DNA of 64,000 nt from Pectobacterium aroidearum (GTDB taxonomy: Bacteria > Pseudomonadota > Gammaproteobacteria > Enterobacterales > Enterobacteriaceae): NCBI RefSeq assembly GCF_015689195.1, contig NZ_CP065044.1, forward strand, positions 4,216,001-4,280,000, written 5' to 3'. How positions within the stretch are numbered: the stretch's first letter is position 1; the number at the start of each line of letters is the position of its first letter. Below, one piece after another: positions 10,034 through 18,715 of the stretch. Made by a program: the position numbers and the translations under genes. The notes under the pieces were generated by a model, which saw only the letters and a list, made by a program, of their open reading frames with translations, was not told the origin of the DNA and searched no databases.

Positions 10034-10660
10034 ATGGGCCATCCCCCGTCGTTAACCGTTTGGCGATATCTGAGATCACGCGATGCGCTTCTGACCATTA
10101 TCATACCGGTCATTCTTTACAACATCGCATTCTTACAATCGGGGGCGGGCATTGCGCTGTTAATTACCGCGATCTATTCCGGTGTCCTGCAATTATTCAG
10201 CCGTTGGCAGGGCTATCTGCCAATCATCGCTCTCATCCTGGTTTCGGGGCTTAGTCACTACCTTTATCTCGAAGGGGTAATGCTGCTTGGAATCCATCAG
10301 GAGAGCGTCTTTTTATCGATCAGCGGCGCGCTTTCCACCGTTATTATTTTTTCCATTTACAGTATCAAGGGGCGTCCGGTCATACAAATCTTGGCGGAAC
10401 AAGCTACGCCGGACCTTAAGACGCTCCCCGTTTATGGCACACCGCAGTATGTCAGAGTCTGGAATGAGGTATCACTTGTCTGGATTCTTGTCTACCTGGT
10501 AAAAGCCATCATCATTTACCTCCTTTCTCTCCAGCCCGGATTACCGATGGATACCCTTGTCCTCATCAGCGGATGGCCGCTTACGCTACTGCTGGTGATT
10601 TTCAGTTTCCGCTGGCCAAAGCATCGTTGGACCTCGCACGCACACGACAACGCTTCCTGA
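10034..10660 (+). CDS. VC0807-type multi-pass membrane protein
   Basis: 208-residue integral membrane protein with about six hydrophobic segments, roughly residues 18-35, 37-55, 62-82, 88-107, 145-165 and 172-192, and a short basic C-terminus. It resembles the small VC0807 family of inner-membrane proteins, for which no biochemical role is established. AGGAG lies six to seven bases before the ATG. It sits 64 bases after the NRPS stop on the same strand, so it is probably co-transcribed and might act in export of, or protection from, the cluster product. That role is an inference from position only; no transporter signature is visible. Confidence 0.75.
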   Translation: MGHPPSLTVWRYLRSRDALLTIIIPVILYNIAFLQSGAGIALLITAIYSGVLQLFSRWQGYLPIIALILVSGLSHYLYLEGVMLLGIHQESVFLSISGALSTVIIFSIYSIKGRPVIQILAEQATPDLKTLPVYGTPQYVRVWNEVSLVWILVYLVKAIIIYLLSLQPGLPMDTLVLISGWPLTLLLVIFSFRWPKHRWTSHAHDNAS

Positions 10661-10712
10661 CCAACTCAACAGGTAGCGCATAACATAATGAATGATAAAT
10701 ATAGGGAATATT

Positions 10713-11729
10713 ATGAATCCGTTAGAAAACAAGCTGATTGTACTGGATCACCATCCTGATGGCCCTGCGCAGCTAGAGCATTTCAGGTTTGAAAAGCGCC
10801 ATATCAATGCACTACAGCCCGGCGAATATCTGGTTGAAAACAAATGGTTATCCATTGACCTTTATACACGTCCACGGCTTAACAAGAACACGGCCTATGT
10901 GAGCCCAATCAAACAGGGCGAGGTAATTCAAGGCGAAACGATAGGCTACGTGGTGGCGACGAAAAATCCACATTTTCAGGTTGGAGACTGCGTGTTCACC
11001 TTCTCAGGCTGGCAGAAATACTATGTCGGCACGCCTCAGGATTTTATTACGCATCGCCTGCCGCCAACGATTCTGTCACCTTCGATTTTTCTCAGCGTAG
11101 TCGGAACACCGGGACGTTCCGCTTATTTTGGCATGAACAAAATAGCCAAACCCAAAGCGGGAGAAACGCTGGTGGTCTCAGCAGCCTCAGGGGGCGTAGG
11201 ATCCGTCGTCGGTCAATTAGGTAAACAGGCTGGATGCCGGGTTGTCGGTCTGGCTGGCAGCGAAGAGAAGTGTCGCTATGTCGTTGATACATTAGGCTTT
11301 GACGCCTGCATTAATTATAAAGAAGATGATCTAAACCGAGCCTTGCGGGCTGCCTGTCCTAACGGGATTGATATCTATTTTGAAAACGTTGGTGGCAGGA
11401 TCTCACTGTTCGTCGCCAAACTACTCAACGAAGGCGCAAGAGTCCCAGTCTGTGGCAGTGCAGCACAATACAATCAGGATCCTGACGTTGACGCGTCCAG
11501 CACAGTCGCGTTTTTCTCTTCTCTACCCGATGCCCCGCTGAGCCGTTTTTTTCTCGTAACAGAATGGTTCAAAGACTATGCGGAAGCAAACATCTGGCTA
11601 TTGGATGCCGTAGAGAAAGGACGGTTAAAATACCGGGAGAGCATTGTTGAGGGAATAGAAAATGCACCTCAAGCCTTTATCGATCTGTTAGATAGCAAAC
11701 ACTTTGGCAAGCAGCTGGTTCGTCTGTAA
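10713..11729 (+). CDS. NADP-dependent medium-chain reductase (CurA/leukotriene B4 dehydrogenase-like)
   Basis: 338-residue zinc-free medium-chain dehydrogenase/reductase. The nucleotide-binding loop is AASGGVGS, followed by the GxxxxxxGLAGS pattern typical of the CurA / prostaglandin reductase branch, which reduces activated C=C bonds of enones with NADPH. The ATG at 10713 is preferred over the in-frame ATG at 10692 because AGGGA lies five bases upstream and family members begin at about this point. It is the last gene of the + strand cluster and ends 60 bases before the tRNA-Leu 3' end. Because the PKS has KR and DH but no ER domain, this enzyme is a plausible trans-acting enoyl reductase or tailoring enzyme; that is inference. 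It could equally be an unrelated quinone/enone reductase. Confidence 0.85.
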   Translation: MNPLENKLIVLDHHPDGPAQLEHFRFEKRHINALQPGEYLVENKWLSIDLYTRPRLNKNTAYVSPIKQGEVIQGETIGYVVATKNPHFQVGDCVFTFSGWQKYYVGTPQDFITHRLPPTILSPSIFLSVVGTPGRSAYFGMNKIAKPKAGETLVVSAASGGVGSVVGQLGKQAGCRVVGLAGSEEKCRYVVDTLGFDACINYKEDDLNRALRAACPNGIDIYFENVGGRISLFVAKLLNEGARVPVCGSAAQYNQDPDVDASSTVAFFSSLPDAPLSRFFLVTEWFKDYAEANIWLLDAVEKGRLKYRESIVEGIENAPQAFIDLLDSKHFGKQLVRL

Positions 11730-11752
11730 AGCTGAGACCAGAAATTAAAGAC

Positions 11753-11786
11753 AAAAAAATAGACGTCCATTGACGTCTATTTTTTA
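11753..11786. terminator. bidirectional intrinsic terminator between the PKS/NRPS cluster and tRNA-Leu
   Basis: AAAAAATAGACGTC, a short loop CATT, then GACGTCTATTTTTT: a self-complementary hairpin with A-tract on the left and T-tract on the right, so it can stop both the rightward cluster transcript and the leftward tRNA-Leu/secG transcript. Confidence 0.85.
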
Positions 11787-11789
11787 TGT

Positions 11790-11876
11790 TGGTACCGAGG
11801 ACGGGACTTGAACCCGTAAGCCCAATCGGGCACTACCACCTCAAGGTAGCGTGTCTACCAATTCCACCACCACGGC
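11790..11876 (-). tRNA. leuU: tRNA-Leu (GAG anticodon)
   Basis: 87-base gene on the minus strand, nearly identical to E. coli leuU. It has anticodon loop CTTGAGG, a long variable arm, TTCAAGT in the T loop, and CCA encoded at 11792-11790. It lies upstream of secG as in E. coli. The acceptor stem reads GCCGTGG against CCTCGGT, so position 5 (base 11872) faces a U at position 68 (base 11798) with no pair. The 3' end borders the accessory PKS/NRPS region, a common island attachment point. Confidence 0.95.
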
Positions 11877-11900
11877 ATCACAATTACTACTTTAAAACGC

Positions 11901-12233
11901 TTACTTCGGAATGTCACTCGCCGGCGTTGAAGGCGCAGCAGGCGTTGTCGTCTGCTCAGCTTTTTCAGGCTGGTTAAGGTTATCCCAGGCGCCACCTTTT
12001 TTCTGCAGCGAACTCAGGTTGCCCAGAACGAGGCTGATAATGAAGAACAGAGTCGCCAGTATCGCCGTCATGCGGGTCATGAAATTACCAGAGCCGCTCG
12101 AACCGAACAAAGTGGCAGAAGCACCTGCTCCGAACGACGCTCCCATATCAGCACCTTTACCCTGCTGCAGCATGATCAAGGCAACCAGCCCGATCGATAC
12201 TAACAGGAAAATCACTAATAGAGCTTCGTACAT
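11901..12233 (-). CDS. secG: protein-export membrane protein SecG
   Basis: 110-residue SecG, the small subunit of the SecYEG channel, which assists SecA-driven translocation across the inner membrane. It has two transmembrane segments (about 2-22 and 52-72) around the conserved cytoplasmic loop KGADMGASFGAGASATLFGS, and a proline-rich C-terminus ending in SDIPK. The start at MYEALLV matches E. coli SecG in length; nine upstream in-frame residues are not part of the family. It is followed downstream by tRNA-Leu on the same strand, as in E. coli. Confidence 0.97.
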   Translation of the reverse strand: MYEALLVIFLLVSIGLVALIMLQQGKGADMGASFGAGASATLFGSSGSGNFMTRMTAILATLFFIISLVLGNLSSLQKKGGAWDNLNQPEKAEQTTTPAAPSTPASDIPK

Positions 12234-12409
12234 AGTCGTACCTGTTAACCGTTTCCCCATGTTTTATGGAGAATGCTATATTCTGGCGGTAAACCGCGTG
12301 TCATTCCGCAAGTCAGATGTCTTGAACATCCGTTATCAAGCGGGTCTGAATACTAACCAAAGGATGTAACGTACGCAAGGGTAATTTAGCCACCACGGGT
12401 TGATTGCAG

Positions 12410-12451
12410 AAAAAAACAGCGGCTTTCGACACGAGATGCCTGTCGAAAGCC
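12410..12451 (-). terminator. intrinsic terminator of glmM
   Basis: On the minus strand an 11-bp perfect stem, GGCTTTCGACA (loop of 9) TGTCGAAAGCC, is followed by GCTG and seven Ts. It lies 32 bases past the glmM stop codon and separates glmM from secG. Confidence 0.85.
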
Positions 12452-12482
12452 TTATCTGCCTGATTGGTGAATAAAAAAGCCC

Positions 12483-13820
12483 TCAACCAGCGGCTTTCAC
12501 CGCATCGGCAATACGGTTTGCCAGCGCGATTACCGTCTCTTCATGTTCACCCTCAACCATGACGCGGATAAGCGGTTCAGTACCGGATTTACGCAGCAGT
12601 ACCCGCCCGCGTCCGGCCAACTCTTTTTCCACATCCTGCGTAATCTGCTGCACTTTTTTATCTTCCAGCGGATCGTTTTCACCCGTAAACCGTACGTTAA
12701 CCAGGATCTGTGGAAACAGCTTCATACCGCTGCACAAATCATGCAGGCTCATATGGTTTCTCACTATAGCGGTAAGTACTTGCAAACCGGCAATCACACC
12801 GTCGCCCGTCGTCGTTTTATCCAGCAGGATCACATGACCGGAGTTCTCTGCACCAATGCGCCATCCTTTTGCCTGCATCATTTCTAATACATAGCGGTCG
12901 CCCACCTTGGCGCGAGCAAACGGGATGCCGAGCTGCTTTAACGCAACCTCAAGCCCCATGTTACTCATCAGCGTGCCCACCGCACCGCCGCGCAGTTGTC
13001 CTTGACGCAAGCCTTCACGCGCGATGATATAGAGGATCTGGTCACCATCGACTTTGTTGCCCAAATGGTCGACCATGATGAGCCGATCGCCATCGCCGTC
13101 AAAGGCCAGCCCCACGTCCGCTTTTTCAGCCAGTACGCGAGCTTGTAACTGCCTGACGTCGGTCGCTCCGCACTCTTCATTGATATTCATGCCATCCGGT
13201 TCACAGCCAATCGCGATCACTTTAGCGCCAAGCTCGCGCAATACGCTGGGAGCGATATGGTAGGTCGCACCATTGGCGCAATCGACGACAATCTTTAAAC
13301 CATTGAGGCTCAACTCGCTCGGGAACGTTCCCTTACAAAACTCGATGTAGCGTCCAGCAGCGTCAACAATGCGGCTGGCTTTACCTAATTCAGCAGACTC
13401 AACACACGTCAGCGGTTTTTCCAGTTCAGCTTCTATCGCTTCTTCTACGTCATCTGGCAACTTGGTGCCGTCAATTGAGAAGAATTTAATTCCGTTGTCG
13501 TAATACGGGTTGTGAGAAGCAGAAATCACGATCCCCGCTTCTGCGCGGAACGTGCGAGTCAGATAAGCAACCGCAGGCGTAGGCATGGGGCCGGTAAAAG
13601 AAGCCGATAAGCCCGCCGCAGCCAGCCCGGCTTCCAGCGCAGACTCCAACATATAGCCAGAAATACGGGTATCTTTGCCGATAATAATCTTACGAGAACC
13701 GTGTCGCGCAAGCACTTTCCCAGCGGCCCAACCCAGTTTAAGCACAAAGTCAGGAGTAATCGGCGTATCGCCAACCTTGCCACGTACGCCATCGGTACCA
13801 AAATATTTGCGGTTACTCAT
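12483..13820 (-). CDS. glmM: phosphoglucosamine mutase
   Basis: 445-residue GlmM, which interconverts glucosamine-6-phosphate and glucosamine-1-phosphate on the way to UDP-GlcNAc for peptidoglycan and LPS. The phosphoserine loop SASHNP has its active Ser at 102. The metal loop is DGDGDR at about 240 and the substrate loop is GENSGH. The start at [11 protein letters not shown] matches E. coli and gives the family length; the in-frame extension upstream overlaps folP and is not conserved. The start lies eight bases after the folP stop, as in the E. coli folP-glmM operon. Confidence 0.97.
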   Translation of the reverse strand: MSNRKYFGTDGVRGKVGDTPITPDFVLKLGWAAGKVLARHGSRKIIIGKDTRISGYMLESALEAGLAAAGLSASFTGPMPTPAVAYLTRTFRAEAGIVISASHNPYYDNGIKFFSIDGTKLPDDVEEAIEAELEKPLTCVESAELGKASRIVDAAGRYIEFCKGTFPSELSLNGLKIVVDCANGATYHIAPSVLRELGAKVIAIGCEPDGMNINEECGATDVRQLQARVLAEKADVGLAFDGDGDRLIMVDHLGNKVDGDQILYIIAREGLRQGQLRGGAVGTLMSNMGLEVALKQLGIPFARAKVGDRYVLEMMQAKGWRIGAENSGHVILLDKTTTGDGVIAGLQVLTAIVRNHMSLHDLCSGMKLFPQILVNVRFTGENDPLEDKKVQQITQDVEKELAGRGRVLLRKSGTEPLIRVMVEGEHEETVIALANRIADAVKAAG

Positions 13821-13827
13821 CTCGTTT

Positions 13828-14661
13828 TTATTCCTTCGCAGAAAGGGTGGCCTCAACAATGCGCATGGCATCAGCCGTTTCTTTAACATCGTGCACGCGA
13901 ATAATCTGTGCTCCCTGCATCGCCGCAATCACTGCGCAAGCGACGCTACCATGAACACGCTGCGCAGGTGGCACGTTTAGAAGTTGTCCAATCATGGACT
14001 TCCTCGACATCCCCACCAGAAGAGGCAGTTCAAAACGATGCAACTCGCTCAGGCGGGCCAGAAGCGCATAATTATGGGCAAGATTCTTACCGAATCCGAA
14101 CCCAGGATCCAGCAATAGCTTACTTTTCGGAATATTGGCGTTCACGCAGCGATCTATTTGCTGTTGCAAGAAATTTCCGATGTCCTGCATCAGGTCATCA
14201 TAATGCGGTTTGTGCTGCATCGTTCGCGGCATACCCTGCATGTGCATCAGGCACACGGGCAAACCTGTTGCCGCAGCAGCTTCCAGAGCGCCAGGTTCTT
14301 GCAAAGCGCGAATATCATTAATCAGATGTGCGCCTGCCAGCGCTGATGCCGTCATGACTTCCGGTTTTGAGGTATCAACAGAGATCCAGACGTCAAAACG
14401 CTGAGCAATGGCTTCAACAACGGGCACCACACGCTCCAGTTCTTCTTCCGTACTCACCTCATCCGCCCCAGGACGCGTTGATTCACCACCAATATCGATC
14501 AGGGTCGCGCCAGCGGTAACCATCTCCTGAACGTGCAGCAATGCAGCATCGAGCTTGTTGTGTTTGCCACCATCGGAAAAAGAGTCCGGCGTGACGTTAA
14601 GAATTCCCATGACGTGTGGGCAGGAAAGATCCAGCGTTGAGTCTCTGGCAACCAGTTGCAT
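13828..14661 (-). CDS. folP: dihydropteroate synthase
   Basis: 277-residue DHPS joining p-aminobenzoate to dihydropterin pyrophosphate in folate synthesis; the target of sulfonamides. It has the pterin-binding signature [14 protein letters not shown] near residue 19 and a second signature [15 protein letters not shown] near 55. GGAGG lies seven bases upstream of the ATG. It precedes glmM directly on the same strand and follows ftsH after a terminator, so it is probably expressed from both read-through and a local promoter. Confidence 0.97.
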   Translation of the reverse strand: MQLVARDSTLDLSCPHVMGILNVTPDSFSDGGKHNKLDAALLHVQEMVTAGATLIDIGGESTRPGADEVSTEEELERVVPVVEAIAQRFDVWISVDTSKPEVMTASALAGAHLINDIRALQEPGALEAAAATGLPVCLMHMQGMPRTMQHKPHYDDLMQDIGNFLQQQIDRCVNANIPKSKLLLDPGFGFGKNLAHNYALLARLSELHRFELPLLVGMSRKSMIGQLLNVPPAQRVHGSVACAVIAAMQGAQIIRVHDVKETADAMRIVEATLSAKE

Positions 14662-14721
14662 GATTTACCTCCGCATTCTGGTGTAGTTAGCATGAAATGT
14701 GATTCGAAGAATATTCCCAGT

Positions 14722-14748
14722 AAAAAACCCCAGCCTGAGCTGGGGTTT
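14722..14748 (-). terminator. intrinsic terminator of ftsH
   Basis: AAACCCCAGC, loop CTGA on the + strand, GCTGGGGTTT, with a T-tract on the minus strand. It lies about 30 bases past the ftsH stop and just upstream of folP. Confidence 0.85.
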
Positions 14749-14778
14749 CATAAGTGACCGATATCAATCGCAGGCGAA

Positions 14779-16719
14779 TTATTTGTCGTCCGCTTGCTCT
14801 GACATGGTGTTACCGGGATTCGGCGTCTGCGGCTCATCCACTGGCGTAGGGGCTTTAGGTGTCCCACCGCCGTTGCCGGAATCGTTGTCAGAACGAGACT
14901 CTTCCCAACCCGCAGGCGGACGAACCTCTTTCTTACGTCCCATCAGGTCATCAATCTGCGGCGCATCGATGGTCTCATACTTCATCAGGGCATCTTTCAT
15001 CGAGTGAAGGATGTCCATATTAGCCATCAACAGCTCACGAGCACGCACGTAGTTGCGTTCAATCAGTGATTTCACTTCCTGATCGATGATACGCGCCGTT
15101 TCATCTGACATGTGCTTGGCTTTTGCTACAGAACGACCGAGGAATACTTCACCCTCTTCTTCCGCATAAAGCAATGGACCCAGCTTTTCAGAGAAGCCCC
15201 ACTGCGTCACCATGTTACGAGCAATCGACGTTGCAACTTTGATGTCATTGGACGCACCAGTCGAAACATGCTCCACGCCGTAAATGATTTCTTCGGCCAG
15301 TCGACCACCGTACAGCGTAGAGATCTGGCTTTCCAGTTTCTGACGGCTGGCGCTGATCGCATCACCTTCAGGCAGGAAGAACGTCACACCCAGCGCGCGA
15401 CCACGTGGAATGATCGTCACTTTATGGACTGGGTCGTGCTCTGGCACCAGACGACCGATGATAGCGTGTCCCGCTTCATGGTATGCCGTCGATTCTTTCT
15501 GCTTTTCGGTCATGACCATGGAACGGCGCTCAGCACCCATCATGATCTTGTCTTTCGCTTTCTCGAACTCAACCATCGAAACAACGCGTTTGTTACCACG
15601 AGCAGAGAACAATGCGGCTTCGTTAACCAGGTTAGCCAAATCCGCACCAGAGAAACCTGGTGTACCGCGAGCGATAACTGACGCATCGATATCTGGAGAC
15701 AACGGTACGCGACGCATATGTACTTTCAGAATCTGTTCACGACCACGAACATCTGGCAGGCCAACAACAACCTGACGGTCAAAACGACCGGGACGCAGCA
15801 AAGCCGGGTCAAGCACATCGGGACGGTTAGTCGCCGCGATAACAATAATACCTTCGTTGCCTTCAAAGCCGTCCATCTCAACCAGCATCTGGTTCAGCGT
15901 TTGTTCACGTTCATCGTGACCACCGCCTAAACCTGCGCCACGCTGACGGCCAACGGCGTCGATTTCATCGATAAAGATGATACAAGGTGCAGCCTTCTTC
16001 GCCTGCTCGAACATGTCACGGACACGAGAAGCACCGACACCCACAAACATTTCAACGAAGTCAGAACCGGAAATCGTAAAGAAAGGTACTTTCGCTTCAC
16101 CGGCAATCGCTTTCGCCAGCAACGTTTTACCCGTTCCCGGCGGGCCGACCATCAGAATGCCTTTCGGAATCTTACCGCCCAGCTTCTGGAAACGGCTAGG
16201 TTCACGCAGGTATTCGACCAGTTCGCTAACTTCTTCTTTCGCTTCGTCGCAACCGGCTACATCAGCAAACGTCGTCTTGATCTGATCTTCAGTCAGCATA
16301 CGCGCTTTGCTCTTGCCGAAGGACATGGCACCTTTACCGCCGCCGCCTTGCATTTGGCGCATGAAGAAGATCCAGACACCAATCAGTAACAGCATTGGGA
16401 ACCAGGAAATAAAGATAGAAGCCAGCAAGCTCGGCTCTTCCGGTGGCTCACCAACGACTTTCACGTTCTTCGTTAGCAGGTTATCCAGTAGCTTGGGGTC
16501 ATTGACAGGAATGTAAGTCGTGTATCTATTGCTGTCTTTTTTGATAACACTGATCTCACGCCCGTTAATACGTGCTTCACGGACCTGATCCTGATTCACT
16601 TCAGTCAAGAAGGTTGAATAATCCACCCTACGGCCATTCGACTCGCTGGGCCCAAAGCTCTGGAAAACAGACATCAGCACAACTGCGATGACTAACCAGA
16701 GAATTAGGTTTTTCGCCAT
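14779..16719 (-). CDS. ftsH: ATP-dependent zinc metalloprotease FtsH
   Basis: 646-residue membrane-anchored AAA+ protease that degrades LpxC, sigma-32, unassembled SecY and SsrA-tagged proteins. It has two N-terminal transmembrane helices (about 5-22 and 97-117) flanking a periplasmic domain, then Walker A GPPGTGKT near 193, Walker [10 protein letters not shown], the arginine-finger region, and the zinc site HEAGH near 417. The ATG at 16719 gives the E. coli length. An in-frame TTG at 16728 adds MSD and is better spaced from the GAGG upstream, so the true start could be either. rlmE lies just upstream on the same strand, as in E. coli. Confidence 0.97.
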   Translation of the reverse strand: MAKNLILWLVIAVVLMSVFQSFGPSESNGRRVDYSTFLTEVNQDQVREARINGREISVIKKDSNRYTTYIPVNDPKLLDNLLTKNVKVVGEPPEEPSLLASIFISWFPMLLLIGVWIFFMRQMQGGGGKGAMSFGKSKARMLTEDQIKTTFADVAGCDEAKEEVSELVEYLREPSRFQKLGGKIPKGILMVGPPGTGKTLLAKAIAGEAKVPFFTISGSDFVEMFVGVGASRVRDMFEQAKKAAPCIIFIDEIDAVGRQRGAGLGGGHDEREQTLNQMLVEMDGFEGNEGIIVIAATNRPDVLDPALLRPGRFDRQVVVGLPDVRGREQILKVHMRRVPLSPDIDASVIARGTPGFSGADLANLVNEAALFSARGNKRVVSMVEFEKAKDKIMMGAERRSMVMTEKQKESTAYHEAGHAIIGRLVPEHDPVHKVTIIPRGRALGVTFFLPEGDAISASRQKLESQISTLYGGRLAEEIIYGVEHVSTGASNDIKVATSIARNMVTQWGFSEKLGPLLYAEEEGEVFLGRSVAKAKHMSDETARIIDQEVKSLIERNYVRARELLMANMDILHSMKDALMKYETIDAPQIDDLMGRKKEVRPPAGWEESRSDNDSGNGGGTPKAPTPVDEPQTPNPGNTMSEQADDK

Positions 16720-16775
16720 GTCACTCAAGGGATTAACCTCATATTACAACTGTGTTAAAAAACAGCGTTAGGGTA

Positions 16776-17405
16776 CTACAGTTTGCGCCCTGTCGCTACA
16801 ATATACACTTCACGAGACCGGGCACGTGAGGCGTCTGGTTTACGAATTTTCACCTTCGTAAACAGGGAGCGAATTTCCCGCAGGTATTCATCAAAACCTT
16901 CTCCCTGAAACACTTTCACCAGGAAACTTCCGCCTGGCGCTAATACATCCCGACACATACCAAGGGCTAATTCAACCAGATACATCGACTTCGGAATATC
17001 AACGGCTGGTGTACCACTCATGTTAGGGGCCATGTCAGACATCACCACCTGAACTTTGCTATCGCCAACCCTTTCGAGCAAGGCTTTGAGGACCAGTTCA
17101 TCACGAAAGTCCCCTTGCAGGAAGTCGACGCCGACAATCGGATCCATCGGTAAAATATCGCACGCGATAATTCGACCATTTCCACCGATTTGCGTGACCA
17201 CATACTGTGACCAACCGCCAGGTGCAGCGCCTAAATCCACAACCGTCATCCCGGGTTTAAACAGTTTGTCGCTCTGCTGTATTTCGTCAAGTTTAAACCA
17301 AGCACGCGAGCGCAGCCCTTTTTTCTGAGCCTGCTGCACATATTTATCGCTAAAGTGTTCCTGCAACCAGCGACTGGAACTTGCAGAACGCTTTTTATTC
17401 GCCAT
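16776..17405 (-). CDS. rlmE: 23S rRNA (uridine-2552-2'-O) methyltransferase
   Basis: 209-residue RlmE (FtsJ/RrmJ), a SAM-dependent 2'-O-methyltransferase acting on U2552 of 23S rRNA in the 50S subunit. It has SAM motif [12 protein letters not shown] and the catalytic K-D-K-E tetrad positions (K in SRAWFKL, D in SDMAPN, K in LVKVFQG, E in SREVYI). The start at [11 protein letters not shown] matches the E. coli length; the 21-residue in-frame extension is not conserved. It forms an operon with ftsH and is divergent from yhbY. Confidence 0.97.
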
Positions 17406-17548
17406 CGATTTTCCAACTATTCTCAGTAACACGCTCGTGGTGGGGAGAAACTTCTCACATATTACCAATCAGAACAGTCAAATTGGTTATAATCATGAGA
17501 TGGCGGTAGAATGAACCGTTTTCAATCCCAACCTAAGTAAAAAAGACA

Positions 17549-17842
17549 ATGAACCTAAGTAATAAACAAAAACAACACCTGAAAGGCTTGGCACATCCGC
17601 TAAAACCGGTTGTCATGCTGGGCAATAACGGTCTCACCGAAGGTGTTCTGGCTGAGATCGAACAAGCATTGGCGCATCACGAACTGATCAAGATAAAAGT
17701 AGCGACAGAAGATCGCGAAACCAAAGCCTTGATTGTTGAAGCGATTGTTCGTGAAACGGGTGCCGCTAACGTTCAGGTCATCGGCCACACGCTGGTGCTC
17801 TACCGTCCTGCTAAAGAACGTAAAATTGTGTTACCACGATAA
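17549..17842 (+). CDS. yhbY: CRM-domain ribosome assembly RNA-binding protein YhbY
   Basis: 97-residue single CRM-domain protein that binds pre-50S particles in E. coli. It shows the GNNGLTEGV segment corresponding to the conserved GxxG loop, and a basic surface at both ends. Divergent from rlmE and convergent with greA, from which it is separated by a strong terminator. Confidence 0.95.
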   Translation: MNLSNKQKQHLKGLAHPLKPVVMLGNNGLTEGVLAEIEQALAHHELIKIKVATEDRETKALIVEAIVRETGAANVQVIGHTLVLYRPAKERKIVLPR

Positions 17843-17901
17843 CACTTTTTATTTCAGGATACTCAGTTTTAACGGAAAGGTGCCATGCCTCTCGGTTAGA
17901 G

Positions 17902-17930
17902 AAAAGGCCGCAAGCGGCCTTTTTCTTTTC
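17902..17930. terminator. bidirectional terminator between yhbY and greA
   Basis: AAAAGGCCGC, loop AA, GCGGCCTTTT followed by T-rich sequence. The A-tract on the other side lets it serve greA as well. Confidence 0.85.
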
Positions 17931-17970
17931 TTTACAATTTTTGCTGTTTTAATCAACAACACGGCAAAAT

Positions 17971-18447
17971 TTATAGATATTCGACCTTCAGGATCTCATA
18001 TTCCACGTCGCCGCCCGGCGTACGAATGACCACAACGTCATCTTCTTCTTTGCCGATCAGACCGCGCGCAATCGGGGAATTTACAGAGATCAGATTTTGC
18101 TTAAAATCCGCCTCGTCATCACCCACGATCCGGTAGGTTTGTTCTTCCTCGTTATCCAGGTTCATCACAGTCACAGTGGCGCCAAAAATAACACGACCGT
18201 TCGCCGTCATCTTCGTGACATCGATAACCTGTGCGTTAGACAGCTTAGCTTCAATGTCTTGAATGCGCCCTTCACAAAAGCCCTGCTGCTCACGTGCGGC
18301 GTGGTATTCTGCATTTTCTTTCAGATCGCCGTGCTCACGCGCTTCGGCAATGGCCGCAATAATTTCAGGTCGACGCACAGATTTCAGGTGGTCAAGCTCT
18401 TCGCGCAATTTTTCAGCACCACGCAAGGTCATCGGAAATTGTTTCAT
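17971..18447 (-). CDS. greA: transcription elongation factor GreA
   Basis: 158-residue GreA, which enters the RNA polymerase secondary channel and stimulates cleavage of backtracked RNA. It has an N-terminal antiparallel coiled coil with the tip residues D and E in GDLKENAEY at about 40-48, and a C-terminal FKBP-like domain. The start at [10 protein letters not shown] gives the E. coli length; 12 upstream in-frame residues are dropped. Divergent from dacB. Confidence 0.97.
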   Translation of the reverse strand: MKQFPMTLRGAEKLREELDHLKSVRRPEIIAAIAEAREHGDLKENAEYHAAREQQGFCEGRIQDIEAKLSNAQVIDVTKMTANGRVIFGATVTVMNLDNEEEQTYRIVGDDEADFKQNLISVNSPIARGLIGKEEDDVVVIRTPGGDVEYEILKVEYL

Positions 18448-18559
18448 ATTGTCTATACCTCTAAAAAAGTCCGTAAGACTCAAATAATCGTCATCCTGAC
18501 GCGCTAAAAATCAAAGGCGACGGAGTCTCTGCAACGTGCCAGTCCTCACTGGACATAAA

Positions 18560-18612
18560 GCAAAAGCAACCAGCCCCGGAACAAAATTTCCAGGCTGGCA
18601 GCGGTTTTGCAT
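18560..18612 (-). ncRNA. possible GraL-type leader RNA hairpin upstream of greA
   Basis: On the minus strand, in the greA 5' leader, CCAGCC (from 18598 down) pairs with GGCTGG (ending at 18570), and inside it GGAA pairs with TTCC. The hairpin is followed by the T-rich TTGCTTTTGCTTT. E. coli greA carries a premature leader terminator yielding the small RNA GraL; the position and shape here match, but the identity is inferred. Confidence 0.4.
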
Positions 18613-18715
18613 TTTGATACGTATTTTACCCCAGAGTTCAATGAGGGTCATCGTTTACTTTAGACCTTGTTGCGCCGTAGTATGACCACACGTTACCCCG
18701 TTCTTAGCTGAGATT

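Noticed and set aside
10692-10712. Upstream ATG for the NADP-dependent reductase
   Set aside because: The downstream ATG at 10713 has a well-placed AGGGA and fits the family start; the extra seven residues include the Shine-Dalgarno codons.
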